Origin: Toxoplasma gondii ME49
Lineage: Eukaryota; Apicomplexa; Conoidasida; Eucoccidiorida; Sarcocystidae
Direction of reading: 5' to 3'
NCBI RefSeq assembly: GCF_000006565.2
Contig: NC_031475.1
Coordinates: forward strand, 1,571,535-1,635,534
Length of the DNA stretch: 64,000 nt
Part shown: positions 1 to 12,300 of the stretch, piece after piece
Layout: each line of letters starts with the position of its first letter
How positions within the stretch are numbered: the stretch's first letter is position 1
Translations under genes and position numbers: made by a program
Notes under the pieces: model-generated
Seen by the model: the letters and a program-made list of their open reading frames with translations, nothing else
The model's database searches: none
Told to the model about the DNA's origin: nothing

Positions 1-1216
1 GGTTCTCGCTCCCCCCTTGCGCTTACGGCAATGCACGACTTGGTGTATGCACGGCTTTCTCCATGGAACGGTGCTTTCTGTTTTGGTAAGGAAAATGGAG
101 AAATGCCCACTAGAGAAGGACTCTTTCAGTTTCCTAACAGACCATTGGTGACAGACCAACCGAGAGGAAGACGCGCTTCAAGTGTTCGCTCTCGAGTCCG
201 GCGCGCCCGCGCTAACGCAACCCATGGACGTTTCACAATTACGCATGCTGCAACAGGTAGGTGGGTGCCTTCCGACCCAATCGAGCACCTGAGTTCCGAA
301 AATGTAGTTGCGTAACCTACCCGCTGGGATTTTGTAGAACGCGGAAGGGTTATTGAGGTCACGTTTAGGATTGTTTACTGTTCTGAGACGTGTACCGGTT
401 CGTGCTTGTGGCTGTTCCATACAGCGGGAATCCGCTTGTTGCTGGTCTGTGCTAGCCCACGGCGAATTTTTTGCCTGGCGAGCTGCTCGCAGCGTCATCC
501 GTCCCAATCAAGAGAATCGTGATGAAGTCCGACAAACGGAAGCCGTTTCTTTTTTGTGGACGAACCATGTGCTGATCTTGTGGAAATTTGCTTTCGCAAA
601 AGAGAAGCCCTGCTGAAGTGCCTGCGGTCGAAGAGCACATTCCAGCTCCTCTACCAAATCGCGTTTCCCACTGATGACTTGCAGCCGACTGTTTCGCGTC
701 GATTGATTAAAGTACATTCTAATTGCTGGAACGCCCAGTTTTCTTTCTCACGTGCAAGAGGCCGCCGATTGTTGTGACGACGAGGAGACGCGTCAAAGCA
801 TGCAACTGACCAGTGCGGACCCGATCGTTTTCTTGGATCTGACGTGATAAGAACAGAATATTTCGTTGTAAACTTTTGTAACCGTGCGCCCGGCGCATGC
901 TCTTCACGATATCGTATACTGCTTGATCAGGTGGGGAGTGGACAACCTTAGAAACCAGTGATTTTTTTACGCAGTTTCTTGCGAATCTCATTTCTTGCAC
1001 ACCCGTTCCTCCCCTGCTTTGGGTAGCCGTCTCGGGCAAGCCTACTGGGGTCGCGCCTGCGCTGAACGTTTTTGGGCAACATTATTGGTGTGATTGTCCC
1101 TGTCTCAGTCCGTAGTAACGTCATCAGTAAACAAAACGCAAAAGAAAGAACTTGGGTTATTCGAAGCCCCCAACCCGGCCAACTGAAGTGACGTTTTCTC
1201 CGCTTTCTGCTGCAAA
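1..1216. other. Left edge, no secure gene
   Basis: Two coding-like stretches compete here. On the plus strand an open frame around 520-777 reads plausibly (ADLVEICFRKREALLKCL) and could be an exon of a gene entering from the left. On the minus strand 946-719 follows a decent acceptor (tttctaag) and ends in a stop, reading VVHSPPDQAVYDIVKS. The minus reading would need upstream exons inside the 5' region of the ankyrin gene on the other strand. Neither has a recognisable domain, so I leave both uncalled. GCATGC-type motifs lie near 243, 796 and 893, in the presumed upstream region of the ankyrin gene. Confidence 0.2.
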
Positions 1217-2777
1217 ATGGCGACCACACACCTCAACAAGTCCGTCATCGCGGGTGAGTGGAATCTCATGACGGTATAAGCCTTTTTCGGTCGTTTCTAC
1301 ACTGAATGTATCATGTTAAGGAATTGTCTGTGGTTGGTTTTCATCAATTAGAGATCCCTCTGTAATACCTCCACCGATTGCAGCTGGGACATTTGACCCG
1401 CAAGTCACCAGCTTTTATCTCGCTGTCAAGTGGGTTTCTTCGTGGAAATTTGAGTTTCCTCATCGTGAAGAGAGACTATGCAGCCGTGGCGGGTTTTATT
1501 CATGAATACAGTGGCCTTTGCGATGCAAAACCACTTTTTTGTCAGGAACTTTCCTCACTGGTGGCTGCCATTACGACAACACCGATCAGAGCTTTACCAC
1601 TGTACGTTCTGTGTGCTCTGGTGTTGACACTGATCCAAGGAATGGTTCATAGTGAGCGTTTGTATCGGACCGGACCTTATATGCTCAGGCGGAAGTATCA
1701 AGACCATTAAAGCTCTCAAAAAGTATTGGAACTCGCCGGTGTCTGATATCGACGACAAGTAAGCTCGGAGAGCTCTACCGCATTCCCAACAGCGTGTGCG
1801 ATAGAAGTGTTCGGTTGGTTTGTTTGCTAAACGGGCCCAGGCCTCATGTTCACTTCTTTGTGTATTCCCTAGTTGCCCGCGGAACGCAGCGACCAAGGAT
1901 TCATCTAGGATGATATAAAATTCTGTGCTACGGTGCGAGTCATATCCGGAATGCCGTGGGTTTCTTCTGTGGTGTTGGTGCAGCTCGAGCGAGGCCAAGT
2001 ATACCATGCTGCAGATGGCTATCCTTTTGAACAAGAAAAACGTCGTAGAGTATCTGATCTCGCAAAAAGACGTGGATTTGACTACCCGAGCCACAGACGG
2101 AACCACGGCGCTCATGACAGCTGTCGGGAAAAATGTAAGATACTCCGGAATCGAAACATGCCGTTGCTCCAGGCATCTGGCGGAAACACGCTTTTCCACT
2201 CGTACCATCTGTCCGCAATCCTGCCCATACTTTTTTGCCTGCAGGTTCCTGTAGATTGGATACGAGCGATGCTCGAACGTGGTGCGGCCGACAATATCAA
2301 CGTAGAAGACAACGAGGGCCATACCGCTCTTGACAGATGTGAAAAGGACAGCGAGGGTGAGCTTCAAAATCCTTGCTATCTTCGCCGAACGTTCTGTTTC
2401 TTATCGTGTCAGTTATCCTTACAAACGCACACATCATCCGATAATGTGTTGCCGCTTTGCAGCCACCTTGAGCCGGTGTCTTTCTGACCAGGCATCTGGC
2501 AGATGAAGTAATTCAATGGTGAAAACGATGTGTTTCATATGTTGGCAAGGGTTAATTGTGTGTGGAGAATTCTGATTCAGTATACAAACTGCTCGTCCAA
2601 CACGGAGCGCAGCCAAGACCTTCCCCTCCCCCTACGCCGCCGCCGGAGCCTGACGTGGCTGGTGGTGCGGGTTCTACGGACACCAATGCTGCAGGTCAAA
2701 ACGGTGCTTCCAAACCGGTACGGTTCAATGCATTCGAGCTGTTACACCCACTTCTTAGACCTAAGAGAATTGTGTGA
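1217..2777 (+). CDS. Small ankyrin-repeat protein (5 exons, 188 aa)
   Basis: Exons 1217-1253, 1689-1758, 1984-2134, 2245-2356 and 2581-2777 join in phase with GT-AG introns (567 nt, 188 codons plus stop). The protein starts MATTHLNKS. Ankyrin-type helices are visible: the TMLQMAILLNKKNVVEYLI helix pair, then the TPLH-like TTALMTAVGKN at about 75-86, GHTALDRCEK at about 112-121, and VYKLLVQHGA at about 124-133. A proline tract (about 135-147) and a basic C-terminal tail follow. Ankyrin repeats bind protein partners; no catalytic domain is present, so this is probably a small adaptor. The size recalls myotrophin-like proteins, but I cannot claim orthology. The start is the first ATG of an exon that ends in a strong donor (G|gtgagt). 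Confidence 0.75.
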
Positions 2778-4202
2778 GTGTGAAATGGCTCACCAGGTGG
2801 ATGGTCTGGCAAATCCGCAAGCGTGTCAGTGTTGTGGGGTTGTTGTGATGATGATAGTGGACTAGTATCCCCATGGAGGAGAGACGTGGTGCGTCAGTGG
2901 AATGCGTTTGTGTTTTTTTACTTGTGTGCTTTTTGGCAGGTGGACGGAATAACAGGAGTTGGTGGCATGTCTCCAGGCCTGGTATGTCTAGGCATGCATC
3001 CATCATGGCAGCGATGGTGCGAAATGCTTTTCGTAAAACATGAACCACCTGGCTTACAGATGTATTTGCACGTATCACTGTCGCTAACAGCACGCAGCGT
3101 GTTCATTCCATCTTTCGAGTCAGGATGCGAGAGTGGATGGACGCAGGTCAAAGCTGTTTTCTGTTGAATGCGCCAGCGTGGAATGTCCTTCTCGGCTTGT
3201 TTCAGGACGAGCACCCAGGCATATGGGCTACAATGTGCGGCTGCGGGGGACGGCAAGGAAAAAACGGAACCGAGGTTGTAGAAGTAGTCGACGCGGGTAA
3301 AGCGGAGCTGAACCCTGCTCAAGCTTCTTAGGATACACATCAAACTCGCCACAAAGAGGCAGAGTCTGCACCGGCTGCCGTGCCGACCGGTAAATCACCG
3401 GACACGGGGGATGTGTTTGGATTTCTTTTAGTAATATTGGCGTTTAACCGATGGTCTTAAGCTTTTGTGCTTTCGCAAGAGCGTTCATTCGCTAGTGAAC
3501 TTGTCAATACCGTTGGTTGGTTCGTGGTCTTTCCTCGTTTGAGAGTTTTTCGTACGCCCGACGGGAGTGCACCGCAAAGGCCAAAACAAAGATTTGTCGC
3601 TCGCCTGAACGAAGTATGAAGAGTCAGTCGAGGCGGTTGTGCACGGGAAACTGGTGCTGGCTCTTACAGTGCATCGTACGGCCCTGCCTACGGAAACCTA
3701 GAGTTGTTAAGTTCTAAAGAGACCACCTCAACTACTTCTGCGTGGCGGTTGAAAGCTGTCAAAGACTCAAGCAGTTTCCTGCCCCCTAGGGCCTGGCGCC
3801 CAACGCAAGCCAATTTTGCGTGCGGAATACTGACTCAGTGTTGCAGAGTGTACCTCTCGAAAAAGGTGTCTGCGATTATCAAGAAACCCGCTGGTATAAA
3901 TTATGTGTCTCAGCTCTTTTTTGCACCCTGTTTCAAGCAGGGCAACCTTCATGTGAAAGGATGCCTTGCGGCACTCTACGACAGCGAAGACATGAAACAC
4001 GCAGGAAGCTGATCAGCTGCGATTAACGTTCGGTGTATGTACAGCTACTTCATTGTGTCCCAAGAGTGGCCTTGCTGAGATGATCCACAGTTGTGGTTAA
4101 AGCATTAATGTGCAAACACACCGAGACTGTTTTTGATACCGCTGTGGACAGCCCGTAGCTGCAACTTGATAACCTGGAAGTTTGCTTGTCCTAAGTGGGG
4201 CG
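2778..4202. other. Intergenic stretch
   Basis: Open frames here are short, overlap on both strands and lack initiator, domain or convincing splice borders. It presumably holds the 3' UTR of the ankyrin gene and upstream sequence of the short reading frame that follows. I see no RNA gene or repeat. Confidence 0.4.
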
Positions 4203-4574
4203 ATGACACAATTAGCAGAGAGCCGGCGGGCACTTGTGAACTGTTGGGGGATTCCAGTCGTCCTCTGGACTGCCGTCAATTTAATTGGTCTGTCTGTGTC
4301 CGCCGAATATAACCTGAGAACTGTTGCGGGTGGCCATATTCGAGAAAGGAATGATAGACAACATAATGCAGCACAGTTGCCGCGGCGTACCGAACCGACA
4401 CCAGCTGCATTGCCAGTACTCGCCTACAGAGACGGCCGTCGCTTCCAACGAATCTCTCGTCACGATGTTGTTATGCAGTCGGCACGCGCGAAGGAGCTAC
4501 CGAATGCTGACGTTACACCACCAGTGAAACCAGGGTTTCACCCCGTATCGCCGGTGAGCCGAGTAGTAACCTGA
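4203..4574 (+). CDS. Possible small secreted protein (124 aa, single exon)
   Basis: An uninterrupted frame starts with ATG at 4203 and stops with TGA at 4572-4574. The N-terminus has a positively charged stretch (ESRRALVN) followed by a hydrophobic core (WGIPVVLWTAVNLIGLSV) and a small-residue region (SVSAEYN) suited to signal-peptidase cleavage. The rest is hydrophilic, Arg/Pro-rich and without a known domain. In coccidia, short intronless frames with a signal peptide are often dense-granule or rhoptry cargo; that is inference. No second membrane segment is seen, so the product would be soluble. Chance occurrence cannot be excluded because the frame is short. Confidence 0.45.
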   Translation: MTQLAESRRALVNCWGIPVVLWTAVNLIGLSVSAEYNLRTVAGGHIRERNDRQHNAAQLPRRTEPTPAALPVLAYRDGRRFQRISRHDVVMQSARAKELPNADVTPPVKPGFHPVSPVSRVVT

Positions 4575-5527
4575 ATATGCTACATATAGTCACATGGGCT
4601 CATAAGGAAGTGCAAGGTGAGATCAAGGAAGCTGAAGCAAGACAAGGAGAGAATCGAGATTTCAGAGATTGGTGAGCCCCTTGACTCAGCATTGGAGCTG
4701 AGAGGCCATCACACTCTCGCCCATCAGGGACATCGGATCTCACCATGACGTCGTGCAGAAGAATGAACATACACTGGGGGCCAAACCCCCTAACTCCAGT
4801 TTGGCTCGTGGCCTAGCTGGGGCAAAGCATTAACCGGCAGGTTTTGGTGACCCTTTTCACCGTTTCCTACCATTCTGTGAGTCAGCTTTAAACATTCATG
4901 GGTAACCATTTGCTGCGTCCCTGAGTGCACGTTAATAAACTTGGGATCGTTGTTACTGGTCTGCAGAAAAATACATTTTTCTGAGCTTCATCTTCCCTCA
5001 GAACATTTTCTGGATTGATGATGCATTAGCTGATGAACGCATCTTGTGCTTAGAGATCATTGGATTCACCCCCTGCTGCGTGCTTTGCTAATTAGTAGTG
5101 CTCCATTCTGGCATCAGTGTTGCCGTGTGCAAAGCACGTGAAAACTTGCCAGCTGAAGCGAGGGACTCACAAACGATAAATGTCCTCACTGGATCACGCA
5201 CCGATGTCCAATCAATCTAGTAATTTGCCACTGCTACTTCCTGTGACACTTGGACTAACGATTTCCCCTGTGCGTAAACGCCACACAGGCGAGCACATCC
5301 TGATTCATTCCCTCAGCGTTGCTACGAGTAAGTTGTAGTTGATACGTCCGACAGATGATTTGTCGGAGGCTGCAGCTCTGCTTTGCTGCGAAAGATAAGA
5401 CAAACCAAACAATAGGACTGACTCTGCCACACGGTGTGTAAGGCATCAGTTCTGTTCAGCAAATAAAATGCTTTCTCTGCCTGTCGGGGCAGAAAGCATA
5501 TATTCATTGGAATTTCTCGAAGCGCTT
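4575..5527. other. Intergenic stretch
   Basis: About 950 bases with no frame I can support; presumably the 3' flanks of the converging genes on either side. No RNA gene or repeat seen. Confidence 0.4.
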
Positions 5528-7019
5528 TCATAACTCGTCTTTCTTTTTGTTATCGAACAAGGGGTCGCCTTCGTACATCGCTCTGATTCTCTTTGCCCTC
5601 TCGCCTTCGGTGAGATACGGCTCTGATCGCCCGGCTGCATGATCAAACAAAGCCGCAAACACGAGCTGACAAAAATGGTATTGGAACTCCCAACCGCGCC
5701 GAAGCATTCGGTTGACCTGTCCTCTGGCGATTGCGAGCAATCGATAGCTACAGCCGAACCTTTTTCCACACTTACGTGGGAAGAAGCGATTCCCATCTAT
5801 CGTCCAGTAATCAACATCGGGTTGCTGTGCTAGAAAGCGCCGCACAATACCGATATCCGCAGTATTTCGGAGATTGATAATTGCTCGGGCTGACTCGACC
5901 GAATACACCCGGACATCAGCTTTTGCATTCTTCAGCATCGCCACCCATTTACTGAGAACGGCTCCTGTGAAGTCAGGGTCTCCGTACAGCTCCTGCATCC
6001 CGATAATCCCAGGCAAACAATGAGAAGTTCACAGCTCCAAGAACCATGTTTCATCCCCCGTACAGACGGAGCAACACAGTAGGCCTGTCAACAAGCCCAC
6101 TTCCGCTCAAGCACCGCGGCGTTTGCATTCTGGCGTAAATCGCGATATGCCGGATACAGTGTCCAATTCCAACCATGATGGAGGAAATAAAGCAAGTTAG
6201 GAATGAACGATGTCGCAACAGCACCTTTTGAATTAACTGTTATCATGCAGCTCCACGGACGTCATGAAGGAACCTTTGCAAAGAAATGCACTACTAAACC
6301 GAACAAACCGTGTGAATCAGTTCTTCCATATTGCCTCTGAAAATGTGATATTCTTACGAATTCGCCGTCCAGCCTTAGATTGACAATAAGCAAGTGTTCT
6401 CCAAAGTGTGTGCCCATCGTTTGTGCCCAGTCACCTTCATCGTCCATATCAATTCGAAACGAGTCTGCTGGAGATGCGCTCCGGGGAAAATCTGACACAA
6501 CAACAAGGAACCCGTAGCATCTACCAAGACCTTAAAAGGCAGTCCAGTTAGGCGAGCGTTAGCTTCACAGGTGGATACCGATGATAGCCTCAACTTCAAA
6601 CCTCGCGTAGAAAGTGTCGTTCCATCCTCGCTCCTCCTGTCCCCTGCAATGGATCCAAAACATGCCTGTTGCACTGATTCGACACATCATCGTGAGACAT
6701 ACCGCCGAGATGAAACCTCGACTGGGCGTATCAAGCAAATCGTATCGCCGCCCTGGTACTGAGACGACCGACCTGGAGGCAGGTCGATCTGGTCGTCGTT
6801 AATATCTCCAACGTCCAGCTCCTCAATGTCCTTTGCAGCGTCTTCAATGATAAACTCCTTCCAATGTTTGCGTGGCGGTTGGTACTCTTCCGCGCGAGCA
6901 CAAAAGTATTGAAGCCTGCCGGCGGTGCCGTTAGACAAGACGTTGAGCACGTGAAAAAGCAACGCCAAGACCACCCAGGCCTGTTCAGCCTGGCGGCCTT
7001 CTCTAGTCATGCGATCCAT
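5528..7019 (-). CDS. ER-luminal protein, signal peptide plus C-terminal KDEL (4 exons, 307 aa), family unknown
   Basis: Exons 7019-6760, 6643-6579, 6491-6358 and 5992-5528 join in phase (924 nt). The N-terminus is a classic secretory signal: a charged start, a hydrophobic core WVVLALLFHVLNVL at residues 15-28, then a small-residue cleavage zone (NGTAG). The last four residues are KDEL after a lysine run, the ER-retrieval signal recognised by ERD2. Together these place the protein in the ER lumen. The body is acidic near residues 57-75 (IIEDAAKDIEELD), then contains WNDTFYARFEVEAI and GTHFGEHLLIVNL. The C-terminal half is one exon with ELYGDPDFTGAVLSKW and DVDYWTIDGNRFF. I recognise no thioredoxin CXXC, DnaJ, HSP or glycosidase motif. 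Splice borders are strong (gaattc|gtaaga; ttgtgtcag|). Confidence 0.75.
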
Positions 7020-9372
7020 GAGAAGTCACAAAATTGGCAGGACGGATGAGGGACTTCGAGGAATTTTTTTTTAACGTCGCAGTCTTGAGACATCAAAACG
7101 GCGGTAGATGGCAGAGCGGCGTTCCTCAGTCAGATGTGGCAAATGACGAGTCGATCTCCCGCATATCAACTGTCCTTCTCATCCAAGGCTCACAACTTGA
7201 AAACGTTGCGCTGGAAACACACACTGCGTGTCTAACTCGTCGTCTGTGCGGTACACTCTTGTACAGGTCAACAAGATGTCGGCTAAGAATCCGCATGTAC
7301 TCGCAGCTTGAGAGTCTGGACGGTAAAACACATGACATAGCAAAACGACGTGACTGCCGCGAGTTAACTCCCTCGGCTTGTTGAAGAGGACAACAGAAGC
7401 TTCATTACTAAATGGGACCACAACGCGGTCTGGTTCCACAACGGCTTTAAGCCTGGCTGAGGTGCTAGAGGGCGCACCACCTCTAGGTGCCAGGCAATCA
7501 CGCGAAAGGCATGCACACGCCCAGCCCCAAGGCCGTTAAGGCCGGATTCCCTGTGCGTCCGCGAGCGTGGAACTTCTCCACGGCTTAGGTGTGGACGGAA
7601 AACTGGAGTACGAGTCTCCGCAGCATTTCCTTCCGAAGCGCACGAAACGGCAAAACGTGCACACCAGCGGCATGCACTTGCCTAATCGAGATGCTTCGAC
7701 AGCTAGATAGGTCGCATGCAACATGCAACATTTTGCTGCGTCAATCGGTCCTTGGTAATCGATTCCTGTGAGTTGTTGTCAGCAAGAGTTCCCAGCGGCG
7801 TGTGCTCACTATTGTGCTCCGTTTTCTGCTGAATAAATTAGCCACAACTTCCGCATGTGGGATGAGGAATAGGCTGATGGTGCGCAGAAAACGGATGACG
7901 CCAGGTGAACGATCTGACCGTCTTTTCCATGCGCAGCTTGAAAGCGCCCTTCAAAACAATTTGTTTTTTTCTTCAGCAAGTCTTTTGGACTCTGAAACAC
8001 AAGCTGACAAAGTCATCAACAGGTGTATCTCAAAGAAACAACCTACGAAGCAGGTACTCTCAAACAAGCAGCAGGGTCATTTTGTTTGTCACGAATCGAA
8101 AAAAACCCTGGATGTGGCAAAAGCATGCGGGGGCATAAAGAACTTGGATAGACACCACACTTTCCTTGCCAAAGAAAATCACTCCCGCATGCGACAGTGT
8201 GTGTGAGATAAGATGAATACCTGACAATGGTAGGCACCTAGTGAACCAGGCAGTGTACCTCAGAAGACTTCAAGGAAGCGCTCTTCAGTGGTGACCATCA
8301 TGCGCTCTACTGGTTTGCTGGACCCGCGAAGATCTAAAATACTTGCCTCCTCTGCATAGATTATTTCGCCGAAAACTCGTGTTAACTGCGGGAATGCCAC
8401 TGACTAAAATAGACAAAAATACACCAATAGCACACGTCATACTGACGGTTCTCGAGAGACGGCCGTGTGCAACATGATTTGTGTAGTTCTTTTAGCCAAT
8501 ATTTTTCCATGGTCAAGATTTTGTCTCTGTTTCGTGTTGGGATTCACATGTGTGCATCCAAAAGTGTCTGTTGCTCTGTTCGCCTACGGAGAAGAGACAC
8601 TGTGGGAGGGCTCTCTGTATTTCGAGTGTGGCGATTCGACGGTGAAACCGGTGTTAAATCTACTGCCGCAATCTGGAGTAGAGGCAGAAGCTGTTGTGTC
8701 CCGAGACGCGATTGCAACAAGAAGCTTCTCCTGCCGTTCGGCCCGTGAAGGGAGCAGAACAAACAAGCAACACAGCAAGAACTCACGGACAGTAAAGGAT
8801 CATTTCCACATCGAAATGTGTACCCACTCCTGCAAATATTGACGCAAGAACATAAAGCAGGAAATCCGCCTCAGCGACAGGGTTCGGGAATTTTCGTTCG
8901 CGACACGGACGAAATTCTCAATCGGCCGTCACGTGGGAAAAAGCCGTGAAGGGTTCCCTTGAAAAAAAAACGTTGCGAAACAAGAACGAACAACTTCGTG
9001 GCCATATCTCTCAGGAAGAGCGAATTCTTCGCCCTTCACATTTGCCGAAGCAAGTGAGTTCCCTGTCTTTGCGAGAGACGCACATCACGGAGGGTAGGTC
9101 GGTTCCGACGTGAAAACGTACCCTTTTCTCCCTCTGTATCCCATTGATCCATTTTCCCTCTTTATAAGGAGCCAACTGCTGAAAACAATTGCCAGAGTCG
9201 CGATGTGAGAAACAAGCGCATACAGTACCCCTTCGTCAGATAGCATTCATGCAAGCGCATATCCATGTGGACATGTTTATGCGACCGAGAATAACAGGTT
9301 GCGACTAGCAGAGCGAAACATGAGGGAGAAGCCAAAAGACAACTGTTCAATGACAAAAACGGAAAAGGCTTT
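7020..9372. other. Intergenic stretch upstream of the KDEL gene
   Basis: About 2.3 kb between the start of the KDEL protein gene and the last exon of the ORC1-family gene, both on the minus strand. Several 60-130-codon frames occur on both strands but most lack an ATG start or conserved motif. The only one listed separately is at 8474. The part near 7020-7500 is the likely promoter and 5' UTR of the KDEL gene. Confidence 0.35.
8474..8842 (+). CDS. Doubtful small ORF with hydrophobic N-terminus (122 aa)
   Basis: ATG at 8474 opens a frame of 122 codons ending in TGA at 8840-8842. The first 31 residues are hydrophobic with interspersed Cys (MICVVLLANIF, FCLCFVLGFTCV) and could be a signal peptide or anchor. 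A short segment then reads like an ordinary globular strand pattern (KVSVALFAYGEETLWEGSLYFECG). The C-terminal third is basic and polar. No acceptor or donor signals suggest it is part of a longer gene, and no family is recognised. It may be a genuine small secreted protein or chance. Confidence 0.25.
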   Translation: MICVVLLANIFPWSRFCLCFVLGFTCVHPKVSVALFAYGEETLWEGSLYFECGDSTVKPVLNLLPQSGVEAEAVVSRDAIATRSFSCRSAREGSRTNKQHSKNSRTVKDHFHIEMCTHSCKY

Positions 9373-12300
9373 TCAGGCCTCAAGTCCCCGAGTGAAGTGC
9401 TCCTCCAAGTCCGAGCTCATCAAGATAGGCTGGAGACGCTTGATGGCCGCCTCGATAAGGGCGGGTGACAGCTGCAACTCCCAAGCCTGAGAAAACGAAC
9501 AGAAACAACACGCAAAAACAACCGCGACTCGCTTACGACCAGTCGCCTTCTTTTTCTAAAGTTGGAGGGATGGCGACAACCATGTGGGAGATTCGAGAAA
9601 AAAGGGCAGCTGCTGCGGCTGAACAGCAAAGCACGCCAGAGTCTACCTCTTTCAAGCAACACCCACTGCCGGAAGACAAAGAGGCTAATGTCCCTCGGCA
9701 CCTTTTACCAAGTACGTAAGCAATTCAGATGCATCGAAACGGTGTCCCACCCCCATGGTATTTGCCTAGCTACAGGTCTGCCATCGCCTGAGTCACCGCT
9801 TCCTGTGCAGTGGGCACCGTTCTAATGATCGTAAAGCCGCATTTCAGTCTCCATATGGAGACTAGAAGTCATCGTCTGGGCACAGGTCAAGTGGTTTTTG
9901 GACACAAACTTTGCGTTTCCTCTGTCTCTTCGGTACCTGCTCTCGTTCAACAGTGAGTTTTGCCTTGAAAGCTCCGCCGGCGCCCGCGCCGCCTCCACCC
10001 ATGCCGACAAAAAGCCCCCCCGAGCTTCTTCGCGGTCCTCCTCCGAACGGCCCGAAAGCCCCAAACCCCCGCGCGGAGCCGCCCCACATGCCCCCCTTCA
10101 AGGGACTTGAAAGCGAGGCGCCCGTGGCAGGGCTGGAGAGGCCCGAAAGGCCACTCGCGGCCCCAGACCCCAGCACGCCAGGTCGCTTCGGACGCATCAG
10201 CCCCATCTGCTCAAATGCCTCGAGCGCGTGCCTCCAACAACTCGTAGCCATGTGCTGACTCAAGAGATATCCGTTCTGGAGCTCTTGACAGAGCTGCCGG
10301 TACTGAACCTGAAGAGAGGGAAAAAGGGGGTAGTAAGAAGCAGAGAATCGGAAGGAGTGTGAGGTAGGCGACCTCCGTAGGTGCTTGAATCGACACCGCA
10401 GGTTCGAAGAAATTCAAGACTCAACCGGAAACCGGAACACGACTCACACCAAAATCGTTATCGCCGAGAAGTCTTATCATTTCCCTATTGCTGCGAGTGT
10501 CTTTTGCTTCTCGCCTTCTACTCACGCCGCCCCTCTCTCTTTGGGTTTTCGCTTCCCATTCTCTCGCCGTCTCACCTCTACGTCGGTGAATGTGATGTCG
10601 ACGCTGCCTCCGCAACCCAGGAGTTGTTCTCTCTGTTGAGAGCTCACATTTTCTTGGCTGTGTCTCCCCGTTCCTCTCTCCTCCCTTCCGGTCGCGGGCT
10701 GCGACAGCCCCCCTGCGTTCGCCTCATGCACGCGCTTCAAGGCGCTTCGACAGGCGGCGAGGAGGTACACCTGGTGCATGAGAGGTAGGCCTTGGATTCT
10801 GGCCACGACGTTTTGCTGGTCGTTTCCAAAGACCGCACCCGCTCGCGCATTCATTTCTCCGACGCCGATCACTTGGGTGACACTCGCACGCCCTTCCCAC
10901 GCGGCGTTAGGTCCCACCTCGCCCGACCGCCGACTCCCGCACCGGCCGCCGTTCTCGCCGCCGTGTGTGGTTTTTCCAGGCTTCACCTCTGCCGCCCCCC
11001 CTTCTCTCCCAGTCCTCCAGGTGTCTCCACTTTCTGAGGCGTTTCGCAGAACACCCCGGTTATCCCCCGACCGCGAAGGCTCCCGAGACGAGAGTGGCGA
11101 GTGGCTTGCGCGCGACGACGCCGAAAGAAGATGGTTAAGAGACGCTCCTTGCGACGAGGCACTCTTCAAATTCTGGATTTCTCGCAAGCCGAGAGAACGC
11201 GAAGGCGAAGAGCCGCTGCTGCAGCTCGAGGGCCGGCGGCTCTGTGGCGGATCGACGCTTCCTGGCGGCTCTTGCGGGGCCTGAAGAAGCTTCAGAGCAG
11301 ACAGCTGGCTGCCCAGCCGCCTCCGGTGCCCGCTCCCTTGACTGTGAGAGCCTCGCGGCACCTGTCTGCCTGTGGCAGAAAAGAACGGCGACAGCGGCGG
11401 AGTCGCAGTCGTGGAGGGCGAGAACGACGAAAGAGACAGCGGAGATGGTGGAGAGGAAGGAAAGAAAGTCGCTGCAGGACACGCCCCCAAACTCCTGGGC
11501 TGCGTTGTCGACGCAGACAGCGGGGGGTCCACGGAGGCGAAGGACCGGACTGACGGCGACATAGACGCAGAGAGAAACGCCTCGGACCCAACTTGAGAGT
11601 CTCTACGAAGCTTCGGCTCTTGCAAATCCTCTCGCCGGCACGAACTCACGTCAGAAGAGACCCTGGGGAACCCTCGAACAGACTCCCGCCTCCGAGTCGA
11701 CTGCCGGTGTCTGCCCTTTTTGTCCTTCTGCTCCACCTCGAGGCCATCGGCGCGGGGATCGGAACCCGAGCCCGAGCTCTTATCTTCACCCTCTTCACCC
11801 ATCATTGTCTGTGCCTCGCCACCCTTCGCGGAAGAAAGGCACGCGACACATGGCAAGCTGTCCACCTCCATCTGGCTATCTGCGTCCAGAGGAGATTCGC
11901 CGGCCGGCGCATGCAGAGGAGACAGTCTCGCCACTTCCATGCATGCTTCAGACACCGGCGAACCGAGTTCAACGTGGGGAGAGTTCGCATCTGCGAAAAA
12001 AACAGACACTTGAATATCGTGTCAGACGTAGAGAATCAAGCGTCCCCGACCCTGAGAGAATCGGAGGCCATGGTGTACGTGGGAGGCGAAAACAGCATGC
12101 TGAAAAAAAAGTCTGTGCGTACTTCAGCACAACGCCACTGTCTCCCGGGCACAGAGCTATGCGGTAGGAATCTTCAATAGCAAGAAAAAGGTCTTGTCGG
12201 TGTCTCCAAAACGAGGGGGGTCTTATGCAGGGATTCATCTCTGTCCTTGAACCAGTACATCTTTTAGCTGTTTTGAAAAAAATACGATGTCAAAACAACG

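Noticed and set aside
1384..1710. Possible extra ankyrin-gene exon after cgattgcag
   Set aside because: Exon 1 joins directly and in phase to the exon at 1689 and gives a better reading (SVIAGGSIKTIKALKK). The candidate extra exon needs a poor donor.
9862..10263. Alternative ORC1-family C-terminus ending CPDDDF
   Set aside because: Reading on past 9937 to a stop would omit the last winged-helix segment. The donor AGCAG|gtaccg joins in phase to the exon with LQLSPALIEAAIK, which matches the family C-terminus.
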